Positions 62,468 to 64,000 of a stretch of DNA of 64,000 nt are shown piece after piece. Location: contig JADJOT010000007.1 in assembly GCA_016713625.1 (NCBI GenBank), positions 195,186 to 259,185 of the forward strand. Direction: 5' to 3'. Under the pieces are notes generated by a model. It searched no databases, was not told where the DNA came from, and worked only from the letters and a program-made list of their open reading frames with translations. The position numbers were made by a program, and so were the translations under genes. This stretch comes from Candidatus Accumulibacter affinis. GTDB taxonomy: Bacteria > Pseudomonadota > Gammaproteobacteria > Burkholderiales > Rhodocyclaceae. Position 1 is the stretch's first letter. Every line of letters starts with the position of its first letter.

Positions 62468-64000
62468 AGTCGGGCAGCTGGACGCGGTTACCCGCGCCCA
62501 GCCCCCCTTGTGAACCGTGCATGGGTCTTTCTTGATCCACACGGCTCGCTTCCTCAGCAAAGGCATCTTTCGACACCCGGTTACACCCACTTCGTTTTTG
62601 GCGTAACATTGACTTCCACGGCTACCGAGATGTTGAAGCTGAAGATTTTCGGCTGCATCGGACCCGCCTTCAGTCACTTTCACTACATGGCGTTTTTTCC
62701 AAGGAGTGCTCTTGTGATGGGTGCTTCGCGGGTAGAACACAGCTTCCATCTTGCCTTTCGCCAGACACGGTAGAACGTCCGGTTGACCTTTGACGAGTTG
62801 GAGTATCTTCTGTCCTCATCGGGACTTCGAACATGGGGCTCCCATTTTGGGTCGTGAGGATTCGCCTTGGCTTGAATCTTGACAGGCTGACGTATTGGCG
62901 TATCCGATTCTCTTTTAGCAAAGTGACTCCTCGTCGCGTTCCATCCTCTTTGTTCTGTTGCGGCAAAATATCCAGTTTCTGGTGCCTCTGGACTTAAAGT
63001 ATTTCTCCTTAATCCATCGGGCTCCTTTTATTGGGATGCCTTCTTGCCGCCCATCGCCATAGCATTGACCAGATATCGCCGTCAATCCGAGCAAAGGTGT
63101 CCTTGGTGACTACATGGCTGTGTGGTAATTCGCCCATCCTCGTAAAACAGGATTGAGTCGCCTTATCAAGTTGGCTCTGTTTAGCCGCCTGATTTTCCTT
63201 TTCTTGATGACGTCACGGATTTTGTCAAGATGCGCTTTGACGTTCGCTTTCGACGGGCTTAATCAGTAACTTGCCGCTGTACTTGCGGAATGTTCCATCC
63301 AGAAAGTCAAACCCTTCCTTGATATGTGTGAAGGTTTTCGTTTTTTCCGGCGATAGACTAGTCCACGTTCCGCCAGAAATCCGATTACTACGGGCTTGAC
63401 CTCATTTTCCAGCCATTTTTCGAGTTGCCGGTGATACGAAGTCATCCGGCTAACGCACCATGTTCATTTTCAGACCTGTTCACGTCGCTTAGGGAATTTC
63501 TCCGCCAGCTTTGCTTCAAGGCCATCAAGAGCTGCGTTTGCCAGTACCGGTGAAATAACCCATCTTTGCGGAGTGCCGGCCTCTGTGGGAAAAAAGCCTG
63601 CTTTGATACACAAAAATCCCGCCTGAAGCCACTTGGTCAGAATTACCTGTCCGTGGGGATGTTACGATCATCCATTCGTGGCTAATTTTGTCGAAACAGC
63701 CCTGAATATCAGCCTCAGCACCCATTCCGCGTTTGCTCGCTTAGCCAGAGAATTGAAACATTGCCCCCAGCATCGGCGGTTGAACGTTCCGGGTCTGAAC
63801 CCAGGAATTCGGATCGGCGTAATTTGTTGATGGGTTCCAACGCCAGCAGATGGAGCGCCTGGACGGCGCTGGCATCTCATCACCGGGATGCCCAGTGGTC
63901 TTGGTTCTTATTATTTTTCTTCGGAATATATATTCTCCGAAGCGGAAGCGGCTAGAATAACTCCCGCCTCTTCAACGACGCAATCGCGTTGGTCTTTGCC
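62468..64000 (-). mobile_element. Group II intron, 3' part (5' end outside window)
   Basis: On the minus strand the order is maturase remnant, then the typical GAGCCGTGTGG ... CACGGTTC stem-loop (~62510-62550), then GGGGGGCTGGGCGCGGGTAACCG and a CTGCCCGACT end at about 62468. That is the pattern of domains IV-VI of bacterial group II introns, whose 3' end reads CCCGAC. The intron stands directly upstream of the IS110 remnant. Confidence 0.65.
62560..64000 (-). pseudogene. Group II intron reverse transcriptase/maturase, decayed
   Basis: Blocks in order from the window edge are RIYIPKKNN, GIPVMRC, IPGFRPG, QCFNSLAKRANAEWVL with ADIQGCFDKISHEWM (RT motifs 1-3), FVYQSRLFP, and ENEVKPVVIGFLAERGL. 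Then come LIRRLNPVLRGWANYH and ARWIKEKYFKSRGTRNWIF (maturase/X domain). Every block is in a different frame from the next or has stops, and the catalytic YADD segment is not readable. The intron cannot move by itself. The N-terminal end lies beyond base 64000. Confidence 0.75.

Noticed and set aside
62560..64000. Retron or diversity-generating retroelement reverse transcriptase
   Set aside because: Maturase-type blocks (LIRRLNPVLRGWANYH, KGARWIKEKYF) and a domain V-like RNA end mark it as a group II intron.

Overview
The window is high-GC proteobacterial DNA that fits a betaproteobacterium of the Rhodocyclales, most like the Candidatus Accumulibacter group. This rests on gene content and codon style (mutY, H-NS, galE, apaH, yfhM-pbpC, a DabA/DabB cluster, chrA); no 16S or other marker gene is present. 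No tRNA, rRNA or CRISPR array was found.

Bases 1-26,000 look like stable chromosome. They hold the end of an MFS transporter, mutY (apparent 1-base frameshift), a flavin reductase-like protein, an H-NS protein, galE and apaH. A TIR-NTPase gene and a TPR-repeat gene form a probable NLR-like defence pair. An alpha-2-macroglobulin/PBP1C pair guards the envelope, followed by acylphosphatase. A five-gene block with overlapping or abutting ends follows: a NuoM-like subunit, DabA (DUF2309), DabB and two more NuoL/M/N-like subunits, predicted to be an energy-coupled inorganic-carbon uptake complex. A ParDE-type toxin-antitoxin pair closes the block.

Bases 26,300-36,150 are a minus-strand defence-island-like segment. 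Four genes are linked by 4-base start/stop overlaps: a DUF3696-type AAA ATPase, a degenerate PLD-like protein, a 75-residue membrane peptide and a 1,594-residue SF1 helicase with a C-terminal PD-(D/E)xK nuclease. A near-perfect sigma-54 promoter lies in front of the first gene, and directly upstream is a sigma-54 activator whose N-terminal domain resembles the CARF domain of RtcR. I read this as a regulated, possibly undescribed anti-phage or RNA-damage-response operon. It is the strongest candidate for a new system here.

Bases 36,450-45,030 are a compact plus-strand cluster: a PqqD-like protein, two GT2 glycosyltransferases, a nucleotidyltransferase, an ABC exporter, an HprK-like kinase fused to a third GT2, a radical SAM enzyme and a SAM methyltransferase. 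It resembles the poorly understood HprK-related/PqqD/nucleotidyltransferase systems and probably makes and exports a modified glycan or peptide. A chromate transporter follows on the minus strand.

Bases 46,500-64,000 are a graveyard of mobile DNA: decayed IS5-like, IS4-like, IS1380, ISAs1, DruA/DUF4338, IS110 (two), IS66-like and group II intron sequences. There are small non-autonomous elements with clean terminal repeats and target duplications, a duplicated piece of pbpC, an orphan antitoxin with its operator, and a few AT-richer cargo genes. One intact IS21-family element (istA, istB and a small passenger gene with three GTTAC-N3-GTAAC sites) sits in the middle.
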